Below are positions 15,942 through 23,735 of a stretch of 64,000 nt of DNA, one piece after another. Each line of letters begins with the position of its first letter. Positions within the stretch are counted from its first letter, which is position 1. The stretch is from Ferdinandcohnia sp036962705 (GTDB lineage Bacteria; Bacillota; Bacilli; Bacillales; Bacillaceae_L): assembly GCF_036962705.1 (NCBI RefSeq), contig NZ_JBALOQ010000033.1, forward strand, positions 3,615 to 67,614, written 5' to 3'. The notes under the pieces are model-generated. The model had not been told where the DNA came from, ran no database searches, and saw only the letters and a program-made list of their open reading frames with translations. Position numbers and translations under genes: made by a program.

Positions 15942-17876
15942 TTGAATACTCAAACAATGGAAGCACTTGGTTATTATCAAATTTTAAATGATATCTCACA
16001 ATACGCAAGAACAAACAGGGGAAAAGAAACACTTCTCTCGTTAAGTCCGACACAAAACAAAAAGAAAATCGAGCATTCTTTACATGAAATTTCAGAAGCA
16101 ATGAACATCATTAAAATAAGTGGAAGTATACCAATCCACTCTTTGGATCAAATCGGACAATACATCACACATGCAAAAAAAGGAATGGCTCTAAAAGTAG
16201 ATCAATTTAGTCAAATTGTCTCGTTCCTAGATCACTGTCAAAAGCTAAAGCAATTTATGAAAGATAAGGAATACGTAGGTCCGATGGTAAGCATGTACGC
16301 CTCATCAATCGGGGATGTATCAGAGCTGGAAGCAGAAATTAGCCGTTGTTTACGGAATGGTCGAGTGGATGATTATGCATCGAGTGACCTTAACTATTTG
16401 CGAAGACACCTTGCCACTCTACAAGAAAAATTAAAGGAGAAAGCACAGTCATTAGTGAAAAGCGGAAGAATTTCTCCGTACTTGCAAGAAACGAACGTCT
16501 TTGAACGGTCTGGACGTTATGCTCTTGCAGTGAAAAAGGAATATCGGAAAAAGATTCAAGGCTCAGTCTTAGATACTTCGGCTTCTGGCTCCACCCTCTT
16601 TATCGAGCCTGTTGAATTAAGCACGCTCCAGGAGGATATTGAGCTCATTAAAATCGCTGAGGAAACAGAGGTAGAGCGGATATTATATGAACTCACCCAG
16701 CTGTTTCTTTCCTATGAACAGGTTATCCAGATTGCTGTTGAAACTATGCATCATTACGATGTTCTCTTCGCTAAAGCTAAGTACAGTCAAATGATTCAAG
16801 CAGAAATACCAACAATCAATGAAGAGTTCCGGATTGATCTAAAGGAAGCACGTCATCCGATGCTTGGAAACAAAGCAATTCCGCTCACGATTCCGATTGG
16901 AGAAAAGGAACGCGCTCTCGTGATTACGGGCCCAAACACTGGTGGAAAAACAGTTACATTAAAAACGGTCGGGCTCTTAACATTGATGGCACAATCCGGT
17001 CTCCCTATTCCCGCTAAAAAGGGTAGTGAACTTGCCATCTTCCAACATATCTTTGTCGATATTGGAGATGGCCAAAGCATCGAGCAAAACTTAAGCACAT
17101 TTAGCTCACGGATGATCAATATTATTGAAATTTTACGAGCGACAAACGATGCGTCACTCGTATTAATTGATGAACTTGGTTCTGGTACTGACCCAAGGGA
17201 AGGTATGTCCCTCGCCATCGTCATATTGGAGCAGTTATATGAAAAAGGCGCTACTTTATTTGCAACTACCCATTATAGTGAAATGAAGAAGTTTGCTGAT
17301 GAAACGGAAGGTTTTTTAAATGGCTCCATGGAGTTTGATATCCATACATTACAACCAACTTACAGACTTTTACTTGGAAAGAGCGGACAAAGCCAAGCGT
17401 TCGATATAGCAGCAAAACTAGGGATGCATCCTTCCCTACTCGAACGTGCACATAAAAAGGCGTACCAAGAGCATAAGGATTTTCATCAAAACATTGCACA
17501 GGAAAAGTTACAATCACCTTCCTATCAAAAACAGGTCATTGTGAATAAATATGCTCGAAGTAATGTAGGAAAAAGAAAACAAGAACAGTCTGTATCTAAG
17601 ATAACGATTTACAACCAAGGAGATAACGTCCTCCTCGTCGCAACAGGTGAAACTGGAATTGTGTACAAAGGGCCAAACGATTATGGTGACTACATTGTGC
17701 AAATTAAAGGAGAAAAAAGAACGATTAATTATAAAAGAGTGGAGTTAAAAATTCCGGCTGAGGAGCTATACCCACCCGATTATGATTTTGACATCATATT
17801 CAAAAGTAAAGAATATCGAAAAGTAAAAAAAGACATGAACCGAAAATACGTCGAAGGAAAATGGTTAGAGGAGTAG
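15942..17876 (+). CDS. MutS2-family ATPase lacking the Smr domain
   Basis: 644 residues from a TTG start (AAAGGAGG 8 bases upstream). Core and clamp regions (1-320) precede the ATPase: Walker A GPNTGGKT (about 331-338), STFSSRM, Walker B VLIDELGSGTDPREG and ATTHYSEMK. A KOW-like segment follows (GDNVLLVATGETGIVYKGP). MutS2 proper is about 785 residues and ends in an Smr domain; here the end is YPPDYDFDIIF...EYRKVKKDMNRKYVEGKW instead. MutS2 is known to act on collided ribosomes and on recombination. This shorter relative keeps the ATPase and KOW parts, so binding without cleavage is plausible. It is probably a second copy; a terminator follows it. Confidence 0.85.
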   Translation: MNTQTMEALGYYQILNDISQYARTNRGKETLLSLSPTQNKKKIEHSLHEISEAMNIIKISGSIPIHSLDQIGQYITHAKKGMALKVDQFSQIVSFLDHCQKLKQFMKDKEYVGPMVSMYASSIGDVSELEAEISRCLRNGRVDDYASSDLNYLRRHLATLQEKLKEKAQSLVKSGRISPYLQETNVFERSGRYALAVKKEYRKKIQGSVLDTSASGSTLFIEPVELSTLQEDIELIKIAEETEVERILYELTQLFLSYEQVIQIAVETMHHYDVLFAKAKYSQMIQAEIPTINEEFRIDLKEARHPMLGNKAIPLTIPIGEKERALVITGPNTGGKTVTLKTVGLLTLMAQSGLPIPAKKGSELAIFQHIFVDIGDGQSIEQNLSTFSSRMINIIEILRATNDASLVLIDELGSGTDPREGMSLAIVILEQLYEKGATLFATTHYSEMKKFADETEGFLNGSMEFDIHTLQPTYRLLLGKSGQSQAFDIAAKLGMHPSLLERAHKKAYQEHKDFHQNIAQEKLQSPSYQKQVIVNKYARSNVGKRKQEQSVSKITIYNQGDNVLLVATGETGIVYKGPNDYGDYIVQIKGEKRTINYKRVELKIPAEELYPPDYDFDIIFKSKEYRKVKKDMNRKYVEGKWLEE

Positions 17877-17901
17877 GGTCCGGGACAGGTCCCGCTTCCC
17901 A
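17877..17901. repeat. Dispersed GGGACAG-type repeat, copy 6 (short)
   Basis: GGTCCGGGACAGGTCCCGCTTCCC directly after the MutS2-paralogue stop codon; only the central part of half B remains. Confidence 0.7.
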
Positions 17902-17914
17902 CTATTTCTTACAG

Positions 17915-17960
17915 AAAAAGATGTTCAAAAAGAAAATCCCTCTTCTTGAACATCTTTTGT
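17915..17960. terminator. Bidirectional terminator between convergent genes
   Basis: AAGATGTTCAA (17918-17928) pairs with TTGAACATCTT (17946-17956); A-rich before and TTTTG after, so it serves both the MutS2 paralogue (plus) and the PqqB-like gene (minus). Confidence 0.82.
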
Positions 17961-17963
17961 TTA

Positions 17964-18830
17964 TCATATTTTAAATTCAAGCTCTTCATCAGCAATATAA
18001 AAACCTTTTGCCTCGATTTCTTTCCTTAATGCTCCGTCTTTTTGTAATACGGGATTTGAATGATTTAAATGTGTAAAATAAATCTTTGTTTCTCCTACTA
18101 CATCTTTGAGCAAATCTATCGTCTCTGTTATGAGCGGATGAGGAACTTCCCGAAAATCACGCCCGATATTTGTTAGTTCCTGCGAGGAATAAAAAGTGCC
18201 ATCTAGTAAACAAATATCCGCTTCCTTCGCTGCATCACGAATATCAATATCCCATTCATCCCAACGATCAATATCTGGAATGAATAACACCTTTTTATTC
18301 GGACCTTTAATCCAAAAAGCAAAAGTCTCAGAAAACTCATTTCGATGTGGAACAATAACCGGAGTAACTGTTACATCCGAAGAAATGTTCACAGGTTGTT
18401 GATTATAGATTTCTTGGACAACGATGTTTTCAAGTGCAATTAACTGGCTCCATGGCGCATCACTTTCCAGTACCTTTTTCATTTTTGTCCCGGCCATCAC
18501 GGGTAATTGACGAGAATTAATCGCTTCTTTCCCTAAAAACATCAATCCAGGATAATGGCCGATATGTGCATGCGATAGAAAAATACTACTCATCAGCTTT
18601 GATTCCATTCCATATCTCATTTGCAATCGTGCCATTTGTTCTCGCATATCAGGAGTAGCGTCAATTAAATGCCATTTATTCTCTTCTGGTAAAATAATTG
18701 CCAATGATGCGGCGGTTCTTTTAAACCTCGGATCTTCCATTGCCCTTTTACAGTTTTCACAAAAACAATTCGCTTGTGGCAATCCTCCATCTTGTGCAGT
18801 TCCTACCACATTTAATATAACTTCACTCAC
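17964..18830 (-). CDS. PqqB-like metallo-beta-lactamase-fold hydrolase
   Basis: 288 residues. The N-terminus VVGTAQDGGLPQANCFCENCKRA is the PqqB-type start with a Cys cluster for structural zinc. The metal motif reads SHAHIGHYPG, i.e. the usual Asp of HxHxDH is Gly, as in PqqB. Later metal ligands are near VPHRNEFSE and THLNHSNP. PqqB hydroxylates a PQQ precursor, but no pqqA, C, D or E genes are nearby, so another small-molecule role is likely. GTG start overlapping the nhaC stop by one base (TAGTG), so translation is coupled to the antiporter. Confidence 0.8.
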   Translation of the reverse strand: MSEVILNVVGTAQDGGLPQANCFCENCKRAMEDPRFKRTAASLAIILPEENKWHLIDATPDMREQMARLQMRYGMESKLMSSIFLSHAHIGHYPGLMFLGKEAINSRQLPVMAGTKMKKVLESDAPWSQLIALENIVVQEIYNQQPVNISSDVTVTPVIVPHRNEFSETFAFWIKGPNKKVLFIPDIDRWDEWDIDIRDAAKEADICLLDGTFYSSQELTNIGRDFREVPHPLITETIDLLKDVVGETKIYFTHLNHSNPVLQKDGALRKEIEAKGFYIADEELEFKI

Positions 18831-20248
18831 TATACAACGTCCCTTTCTACATGTACCTGTTCTTTTTCTTGGCTGTAATCCTTCCTAGCAATTGTCCACC
18901 CAGTGTAGCCAAATAGCAGATTTACTAACGGAACAAGATAAATAAAGAACGCATATGGGATAAACTCCCATGCACTGACCCCTAAAATGCTCGTTGCAAA
19001 CACAGCAGGTACACTCCAAGGTACAAGATTTATTCCGACAGTCCCCATCGATTCAACTGTTCTTGAAAGATTTTTCGTATCTATATTCATATCTTTATAT
19101 TTTTGAACGAAGGTTCTTGCGGGTAGAATGATTGCCAAAAACTGAGCACCACTTGCTAACCCAACAACAAATGTTGATAAAAGAGTAGAACCGATAAGTG
19201 CTCCCGTGGTTTTTACTTTCTTCATCATCTTACCTGTTAATACTTCAAATGTTCCCGTTTCTTCTAAAATACCACCGAGGGCAGTAGCAATCATAAGCAT
19301 TCCAACAGTTCCAAGCATTGAAGTAAGTCCACCGCGATTTAATAATGAATCAAGTTCACCTAGCCCGGTTTCAATCATAAATCCATTGGTCATAAATTGA
19401 ACAATTGAACTTACCGAGGTTCCTTGAACCAAAACAGCTAAAACCCCACCTAATAATCCAACACCCATTAATGCCGGCAACGCAGGAGTACGCTTAATCA
19501 TTAAAAAGATTGTAAAAATCGGTAGCAATAACAATAAAGGGTTAATGACAAAAGCGTCATCTAAACCTGACATAATAGTTTCAATGGTTCCAGAGCTAAT
19601 ACTTGTGCTAGACACCTCAAAACTACCAAACACCCAAAATAATAGTAGGGATAGCAAAAATGCTGGAATCGTATCCCAAAGCATGTGTTTAATGTGACTA
19701 AATAAATCCGTATCTACCAAGGCAGCCGCAATATTGGTCGTATCTGATAATGGAGATAGCTTATCCCCTAAATATGCACCAGATATGACAGCCCCAGCAA
19801 CTAAAGCTGGTGAAAATCCTAAACCCTCACCAATTGCCATGAATGCTAGTCCTACAGTGGCAATTGAGGTAAAGGATGTTCCTAGAGTAATAGAAACAAT
19901 TCCTGTTACAAGCGCGACGATTGGTACGAACCAGGCTGGATCTATAATCGAAATGCCATAATATATCATTGTCGGAATAACACCACTCGCTATCCAAGAC
20001 CCAATAATCGTCCCGATTACCAATAAAATAAACACAGCTGGTAAAGCTCTTGTTACTCCATTTACCATCATTTGTTGAATATCATTCCAACTCCATCCGC
20101 AGCTAATTGCGACTACGGCTGCTAAAATCACTCCAATTATTAATGGAAAGTTCATACCTGCTTTCCAAATAAAAATGGAACATGCTGCAGCAATTATTAA
20201 ACCTAGTAATGGAATGATTGCTTTCCAAATTGTAAGATTTGTCTTCAC
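18830..20248 (-). CDS. nhaC: Na+/H+ antiporter, NhaC family
   Basis: 472 residues from the GTG at 20246-20248, which follows GGGGG by 7 bases; an in-frame TTG 9 codons upstream is less likely. About twelve membrane segments; family stretches include SGAYLGDKLSPLSDTTNIAAAL (about 155-176) and GTSFTSIATVGLAFMAIGEGLG. It exchanges Na+ for protons, or possibly an organic ion pair such as malate/lactate as some NhaC relatives do. It is the first gene of a pair with the PqqB-like hydrolase. Confidence 0.85.
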   Translation of the reverse strand: MKTNLTIWKAIIPLLGLIIAAACSIFIWKAGMNFPLIIGVILAAVVAISCGWSWNDIQQMMVNGVTRALPAVFILLVIGTIIGSWIASGVIPTMIYYGISIIDPAWFVPIVALVTGIVSITLGTSFTSIATVGLAFMAIGEGLGFSPALVAGAVISGAYLGDKLSPLSDTTNIAAALVDTDLFSHIKHMLWDTIPAFLLSLLLFWVFGSFEVSSTSISSGTIETIMSGLDDAFVINPLLLLLPIFTIFLMIKRTPALPALMGVGLLGGVLAVLVQGTSVSSIVQFMTNGFMIETGLGELDSLLNRGGLTSMLGTVGMLMIATALGGILEETGTFEVLTGKMMKKVKTTGALIGSTLLSTFVVGLASGAQFLAIILPARTFVQKYKDMNIDTKNLSRTVESMGTVGINLVPWSVPAVFATSILGVSAWEFIPYAFFIYLVPLVNLLFGYTGWTIARKDYSQEKEQVHVERDVV

Positions 20249-20426
20249 CTTATTCCCCCACCATATATCAGTCAAATGACTTTTTTCTTCTAATAGAATT
20301 AGAGATTTCTAAAATTTTACTTTATCACTTTAAAGCTTTTATGCTTTTAAGTATATTATTTTGCCATAATAATATATTTCCCCTAATTAGTCAAATGCCC
20401 TCGATCTGTTATGGTTTATGAAACCA

Positions 20427-20495
20427 TAAAAAGAACGAATTCCGAGTGGAGGAATTCGTTCTGTAATTAATAAATACCGTAGATTTCCTCTACGG
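20427..20495 (-). terminator. Two tandem hairpins after the UGA-containing gene
   Basis: GAACGAATTCC/GGAATTCGTTC (around 20432-20462) is a perfect stem followed on the minus strand by CTTTTTATGG. Nearer the gene, ATACCGTAGA/TCTACGGTAT (around 20474-20498) forms a second perfect stem with loop TTTCC. The first is a clear terminator; the second may protect the 3' end. Confidence 0.75.
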
Positions 20496-20510
20496 TATCG
20501 GTGCTTAATT

Positions 20511-21026
20511 CTATTTTTCAGTGAGTTTTTTGTACTCTTTATTAATTACTTCCATTGTTTCTGACAGTTGGTCTCCCCAGTTGTCGTTAACTTTGTTGAA
20601 TACAACCTTACCAGTTGTATCTAACATTCCATACCCTCTATAAGCCACATCTCCATTTTTCATATCAAACATTTCAACAAGTTCTAACTCAGGGTCCGAT
20701 ATGAAAGGAAGACTTTCACCATAAAGTTCCTCTAACGCGGTATATAACTCTAACTGTTGTTCTGGAGTGTCACCACTAATAATATATGCATTAACGTCTA
20801 AGTCATTTAAGACATCTATATTCTGATGCAACTGAACCAGTTGCTTTTGGCAAAGTCCTCAGGTGTATGTAGTGATGAAGAAAAAAAGTACTGGTTTCTC
20901 TTGTGGGAATGTAACTTCTTGTTTATTTTGATCCAATAGAGTCATAGATTTACTCATTTCATTAGATCCGCAACCTGTAAGTATAACTGCAGTAATTAAT
21001 AAAAGTATGAGTAGCTTTAATTTCAT
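20511..21026 (-). CDS. Thioredoxin-like lipoprotein with in-frame UGA; probable selenoprotein (UxxC)
   Basis: One frame of 172 codons from the ATG at 21024-21026 (AGGAGGAGA upstream) to 20511, interrupted only by TGA at 20859-20861. The N-terminus is a lipoprotein signal (MKLKLLILLLITAVILTGCG). The UGA lies in FFFITTYT-U-GLCQKQL, exactly where thioredoxin-fold proteins have the first Cys of CxxC, after the strand PVLFFF. The rest (DLDVNAYIISGDTPEQ, GESLPFISDPE, VAYRGYGMLDTTGKV) fits the AhpC/TSA-redoxin fold. A SECIS-like hairpin follows the UGA. It would be a membrane-anchored thiol oxidoreductase or peroxidase. Alternative: a pseudogene by a point mutation from a Cys codon. Confidence 0.75.
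20828..20844 (-). promoter_or_regulatory. SECIS-like hairpin downstream of the in-frame UGA
   Basis: In the mRNA GCAACUG-GUU-CAGUUGC is a perfect 7-pair stem with a 3-base loop starting with G. The loop begins 21 bases after the UGA. The usual bacterial SECIS rules (apical loop of 3-14 bases with a G in its first two positions, about 16-37 bases from the UGA) are all met. Confidence 0.65.
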
Positions 21027-21208
21027 AGATTCTCCTCCTCTCTTTTCCGTAATCAACACAAATTTTTTTCAATTATATCATTTACATAGTGTCAACACAA
21101 TTAATCTAGATACTACCCCCTTGCTAAATGGAAAAAAATTCTATAAATAATTTCATCAATATTCCCCATCCTATTAAAGGGAAAAATTATTTGTGGAGGT
21201 AGATTTTT

Positions 21209-21643
21209 ATGGCACAATTAAGAGATATCATGACTTCAAATGTTGTTACAGTTAACGAAACACAGTCTGTCCAAGAAGCTGCGGCATTAATGAGCCAACA
21301 CAATATTGGAGCTATTCCAGTAGTAAATAACAGCGGACAAATGGTTGGAATTGTCACGGATCGTGATATTACCCTTCGTACGACCGCACAAGGAGAAAGT
21401 ACACAAACACCAGTATCTCAAGTAATGACTGCACAACAAATCGTACAAGGTACACCTGACATGGATGTTCATGAAGCAGCAAACATAATGGCACAGCAGC
21501 AAATTCGCCGATTGCCAGTAGTTGAAAATGGACAAATTACCGGAATGGTTGCTTTAGGTGATCTAGCAGTGGAAAATCAATATGCAAACGAGGCGGAACA
21601 AGCATTACAAAACATTTCCACCCCTTCCGCTCCCCAGCAATAA
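21209..21643 (+). CDS. CBS-domain protein, YhcV-like
   Basis: 144 residues made of two CBS motifs (about 8-60 and 72-125), each with the pattern VNETQSVQEAAALMSQHNIGAIPVV...GIVTDRDI. CBS pairs bind adenosine ligands and regulate partners; stand-alone members like B. subtilis YhcV are stress proteins of unknown target. The polar tail after residue 130 has no clear role. Good ribosome site (GTGGAGG, 10 bases). Single gene with its own terminator. Confidence 0.85.
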   Translation: MAQLRDIMTSNVVTVNETQSVQEAAALMSQHNIGAIPVVNNSGQMVGIVTDRDITLRTTAQGESTQTPVSQVMTAQQIVQGTPDMDVHEAANIMAQQQIRRLPVVENGQITGMVALGDLAVENQYANEAEQALQNISTPSAPQQ

Positions 21644-21672
21644 TAAGAAATACTATTTAACGTCATAAAAAC

Positions 21673-21710
21673 TTAGCACAGATCTGGCCATGGTCTGTGC
21701 TAATATTGTT
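21673..21710 (+). terminator. Terminator of the CBS-domain gene
   Basis: TTAGCACAGA pairs with TCTGTGCTAA around an 11-base loop, followed by a weak TATTGTTT tract. Confidence 0.7.
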
Positions 21711-21715
21711 TAATA

Positions 21716-21818
21716 GGGATAGAGGGACAGTGTTCATGGTCTCAGGTTTTATCTTCACAATATATCCATAGCCTTTTTGTATATACTGGTGGGATGCGGA
21801 ATCTGGTCAGCGCGTCCA
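21716..21818. repeat. Dispersed GGGACAG-type repeat, copy 7 (degraded, both halves)
   Basis: Half A GGGATAGAGGGACAG...GGTCTCAGG and half B CTTTTTGTATATACTGGTGGGATGCGG...GCGCGTCC; both have drifted. It sits between the CBS and SGNH genes. Confidence 0.75.
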
Positions 21819-21837
21819 AAAAGAGAAGGAGATTTAT

Positions 21838-22611
21838 ATGAGGAATTCCCCAAAGGTTTACATTTATTATTTATTATCAATGCTCATATGTGTATTGATG
21901 TTATTTGGGGTTTATGGAAAAGTTGGACCGTTAATCTTTCAACAGAAAAGTCAAGCGGCTAAGCTTGAATCAATATCTGATCACGAGTATTCAGTAATTC
22001 AAAAGGTCCATCTTAATCAACCTGTTACAATTGTGGCCTATGGAGATTCCATTACATGGGGATATGAACGGGATTCTACAAAAGGAAAAGTATATCAGGT
22101 TAAAAATCCTTATCCAAAAGTCCTCGAAAAAGAGCTTAGGAAAAAGTACGGCAATAATAAGATAAAAGTTATCAATAAAGGTCATCCTGGCTGGACTTCT
22201 ATTCAGGCTCTAGAAAATGTCGAAGAGGAAGTTCTTAGCTATAATCCAGACTTAGTCATCACTATGTTTGGTATAAATGATGCTAGAGGTCATAAGAAAT
22301 ATAGCCCAAATGCGCTTCCCATAGCTGTTGAGCGGTATAAAGAAAACAATCGACAAATCCTACAAAAGCTAAAGGAAAATGGAATCGAAGCTGTCATCAT
22401 CTCTGCAACAACCATTACCAATAACAAGAATAATGGAAATAAAAATCAGCTAAACTATACAAATGCAATTAAATCCTTAGCACAAGAAGAAAAGATCCCG
22501 TATATAAATGGTGGGGAAATTCCCATTAAAGGGAATCTAAGTGACGGGATTCATTTTAAAGCAGAACAATATCGATTAATAGCAGAAAAACTAATGAAAG
22601 ACATATTTTAA
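21838..22611 (+). CDS. SGNH/GDSL-type hydrolase, membrane-anchored or exported
   Basis: 257 residues. One N-terminal hydrophobic segment (about 9-28) acts as signal or anchor, placing the enzyme outside. Block I is VAYGDSITWG with the nucleophilic Ser (about 71), block III MFGINDARG, block V DGIHFKAEQY with catalytic Asp and His near the end. The family hydrolyses esters of lipids or acetylated sugars; substrate unknown. AGAAGGAG site 6 bases before the ATG. No operon partner. Confidence 0.85.
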   Translation: MRNSPKVYIYYLLSMLICVLMLFGVYGKVGPLIFQQKSQAAKLESISDHEYSVIQKVHLNQPVTIVAYGDSITWGYERDSTKGKVYQVKNPYPKVLEKELRKKYGNNKIKVINKGHPGWTSIQALENVEEEVLSYNPDLVITMFGINDARGHKKYSPNALPIAVERYKENNRQILQKLKENGIEAVIISATTITNNKNNGNKNQLNYTNAIKSLAQEEKIPYINGGEIPIKGNLSDGIHFKAEQYRLIAEKLMKDIF

Positions 22612-22643
22612 GGGACAGAGGGACAGTACCTGTCCCTTGTCCA
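22611..22643. repeat. Dispersed GGGACAG-type repeat, copy 8 (short)
   Basis: AGGGACAGAGGGACAG-TACCTGTCCCTTGTCC immediately after the SGNH hydrolase stop: half A start joined directly to half B end. Confidence 0.85.
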
Positions 22644-22903
22644 CGTTACATTCGTCATTAAGTAGTAATATACGTCATAAAAAATCATTTTTCTCAATGC
22701 CGTCAATAGGAATATCCAAGCATTTTTTTCCTATATTGACAAAAAGAAACAAAAATTTAATTCAGTTAAATCTATTAATATTCAACTATCTTAAAACATT
22801 AAAATAGCAAGAAAGTACTAGAAGGAAAAGTCTTCCTCCAATATTACAAAAATCACATGCTATGATGTTGTTGTATCTTGGTACACAACAAGGAGGACTA
22901 AAT

Positions 22904-23632
22904 ATGAAGAAAACAGTACTATCTTTAGCAGTAGCAGGTGCATTATTGGTTACCGGACCATTAGCTAGTTCTGCGGAACAATTAGATAGCTCCAATAAAA
23001 ATGTATATGAAGGTCGTTATGTCGTATCTGTCAATAACTCTACGAATTGGAATGACCTCATTCAAAACTTACTTAAAAAATACTATTCCGGGTACGGTCA
23101 AACTCAACCAAAAATAGAGGTACCTACACAACCAACTAAGGAACCAACAGAACCAAAGGCTGAGGAACCTGTTCAGGAAAGCCCTGTTGTTCAGCAGCCA
23201 GTACAACAGCAACCTGTAGAACAAACAAATGAAACGACAAATCAGGCTACTTATTCATTAAGTCAGTTTGAGCAAGAAGTAGTGACATTAACGAATAATG
23301 AACGTGCAAAACAAGGCTTACAGCCACTAAAAATTGATCTAAAATTAAGTGAGGTTGCGAGAACAAAATCTTCTGATATGAAGACGAATGGGTATTTTTC
23401 TCATACAAGCCCTACCTATGGATCGCCATTTGATATGATGAAACAATTTGGCGTTCAATATCGTGCCGCTGGTGAAAATATTGCGATGGGACAACGTTCT
23501 CCACAAGAGGTTGTAAATGGGTGGATGAATAGCGAAGGTCATCGTAAGAATATATTAAACTCAAACTTTACTCATATTGGTATAGGTCATGTGGAAGGTA
23601 ACTATTGGACACAGATGTTTATTGGTAAATAA
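22904..23632 (+). CDS. Secreted CAP-domain protein, YkwD-like
   Basis: 242 residues from the ATG at 22904 (AAGGAGG 7 bases upstream). Signal peptide MKKTVLSLAVAGALLVTGPLASSAEQ, a low-complexity Pro/Gln/Glu linker (about 70-115) and a C-terminal CAP domain (about 125-242) with FEQEVVTLTNNERAKQGLQPL, GYFSHTSPTYGSPFDMM, AGENIAMG and GWMNSEGHRKNILN, including the conserved His and Glu residues. Typical of Bacillus spore-coat or wall CAP proteins (YkwD, SafA neighbours). Function in the family is not settled. Followed by a terminator. Confidence 0.88.
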   Translation: MKKTVLSLAVAGALLVTGPLASSAEQLDSSNKNVYEGRYVVSVNNSTNWNDLIQNLLKKYYSGYGQTQPKIEVPTQPTKEPTEPKAEEPVQESPVVQQPVQQQPVEQTNETTNQATYSLSQFEQEVVTLTNNERAKQGLQPLKIDLKLSEVARTKSSDMKTNGYFSHTSPTYGSPFDMMKQFGVQYRAAGENIAMGQRSPQEVVNGWMNSEGHRKNILNSNFTHIGIGHVEGNYWTQMFIGK

Positions 23633-23674
23633 GGTCTTTAGCCAAGGTTGATATTTTCCTATTTTAATAGATTT

Positions 23675-23709
23675 GGCACTCAGCGAAGGTTCGTTGAGTG
23701 CCATTTTTA
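23675..23709 (+). terminator. Terminator of the CAP-domain gene
   Basis: GGCACTCAGCGAA pairs with TTCGTTGAGTGCC, followed by ATTTTTATT. Confidence 0.82.
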
Positions 23710-23735
23710 TTAGCAACGTCTTTTTTCTTTTTCCT

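Noticed and set aside
17964..18830. Assignment as true PqqB of a PQQ pathway
   Set aside because: No other pqq gene is present nearby; only a PqqB-like label is justified.
20511..20831. Separate short gene beginning MHQNIDVLND
   Set aside because: It is in the same frame as 20862-21026 and continues the thioredoxin fold; better explained as one gene with a read-through UGA or a nonsense codon.
23091..23240. Pro/Gln/Glu repeats in the CAP-domain gene as a possible tandem-repeat or CRISPR-like array
   Set aside because: They are coding low-complexity linker codons without constant repeat and spacer lengths.
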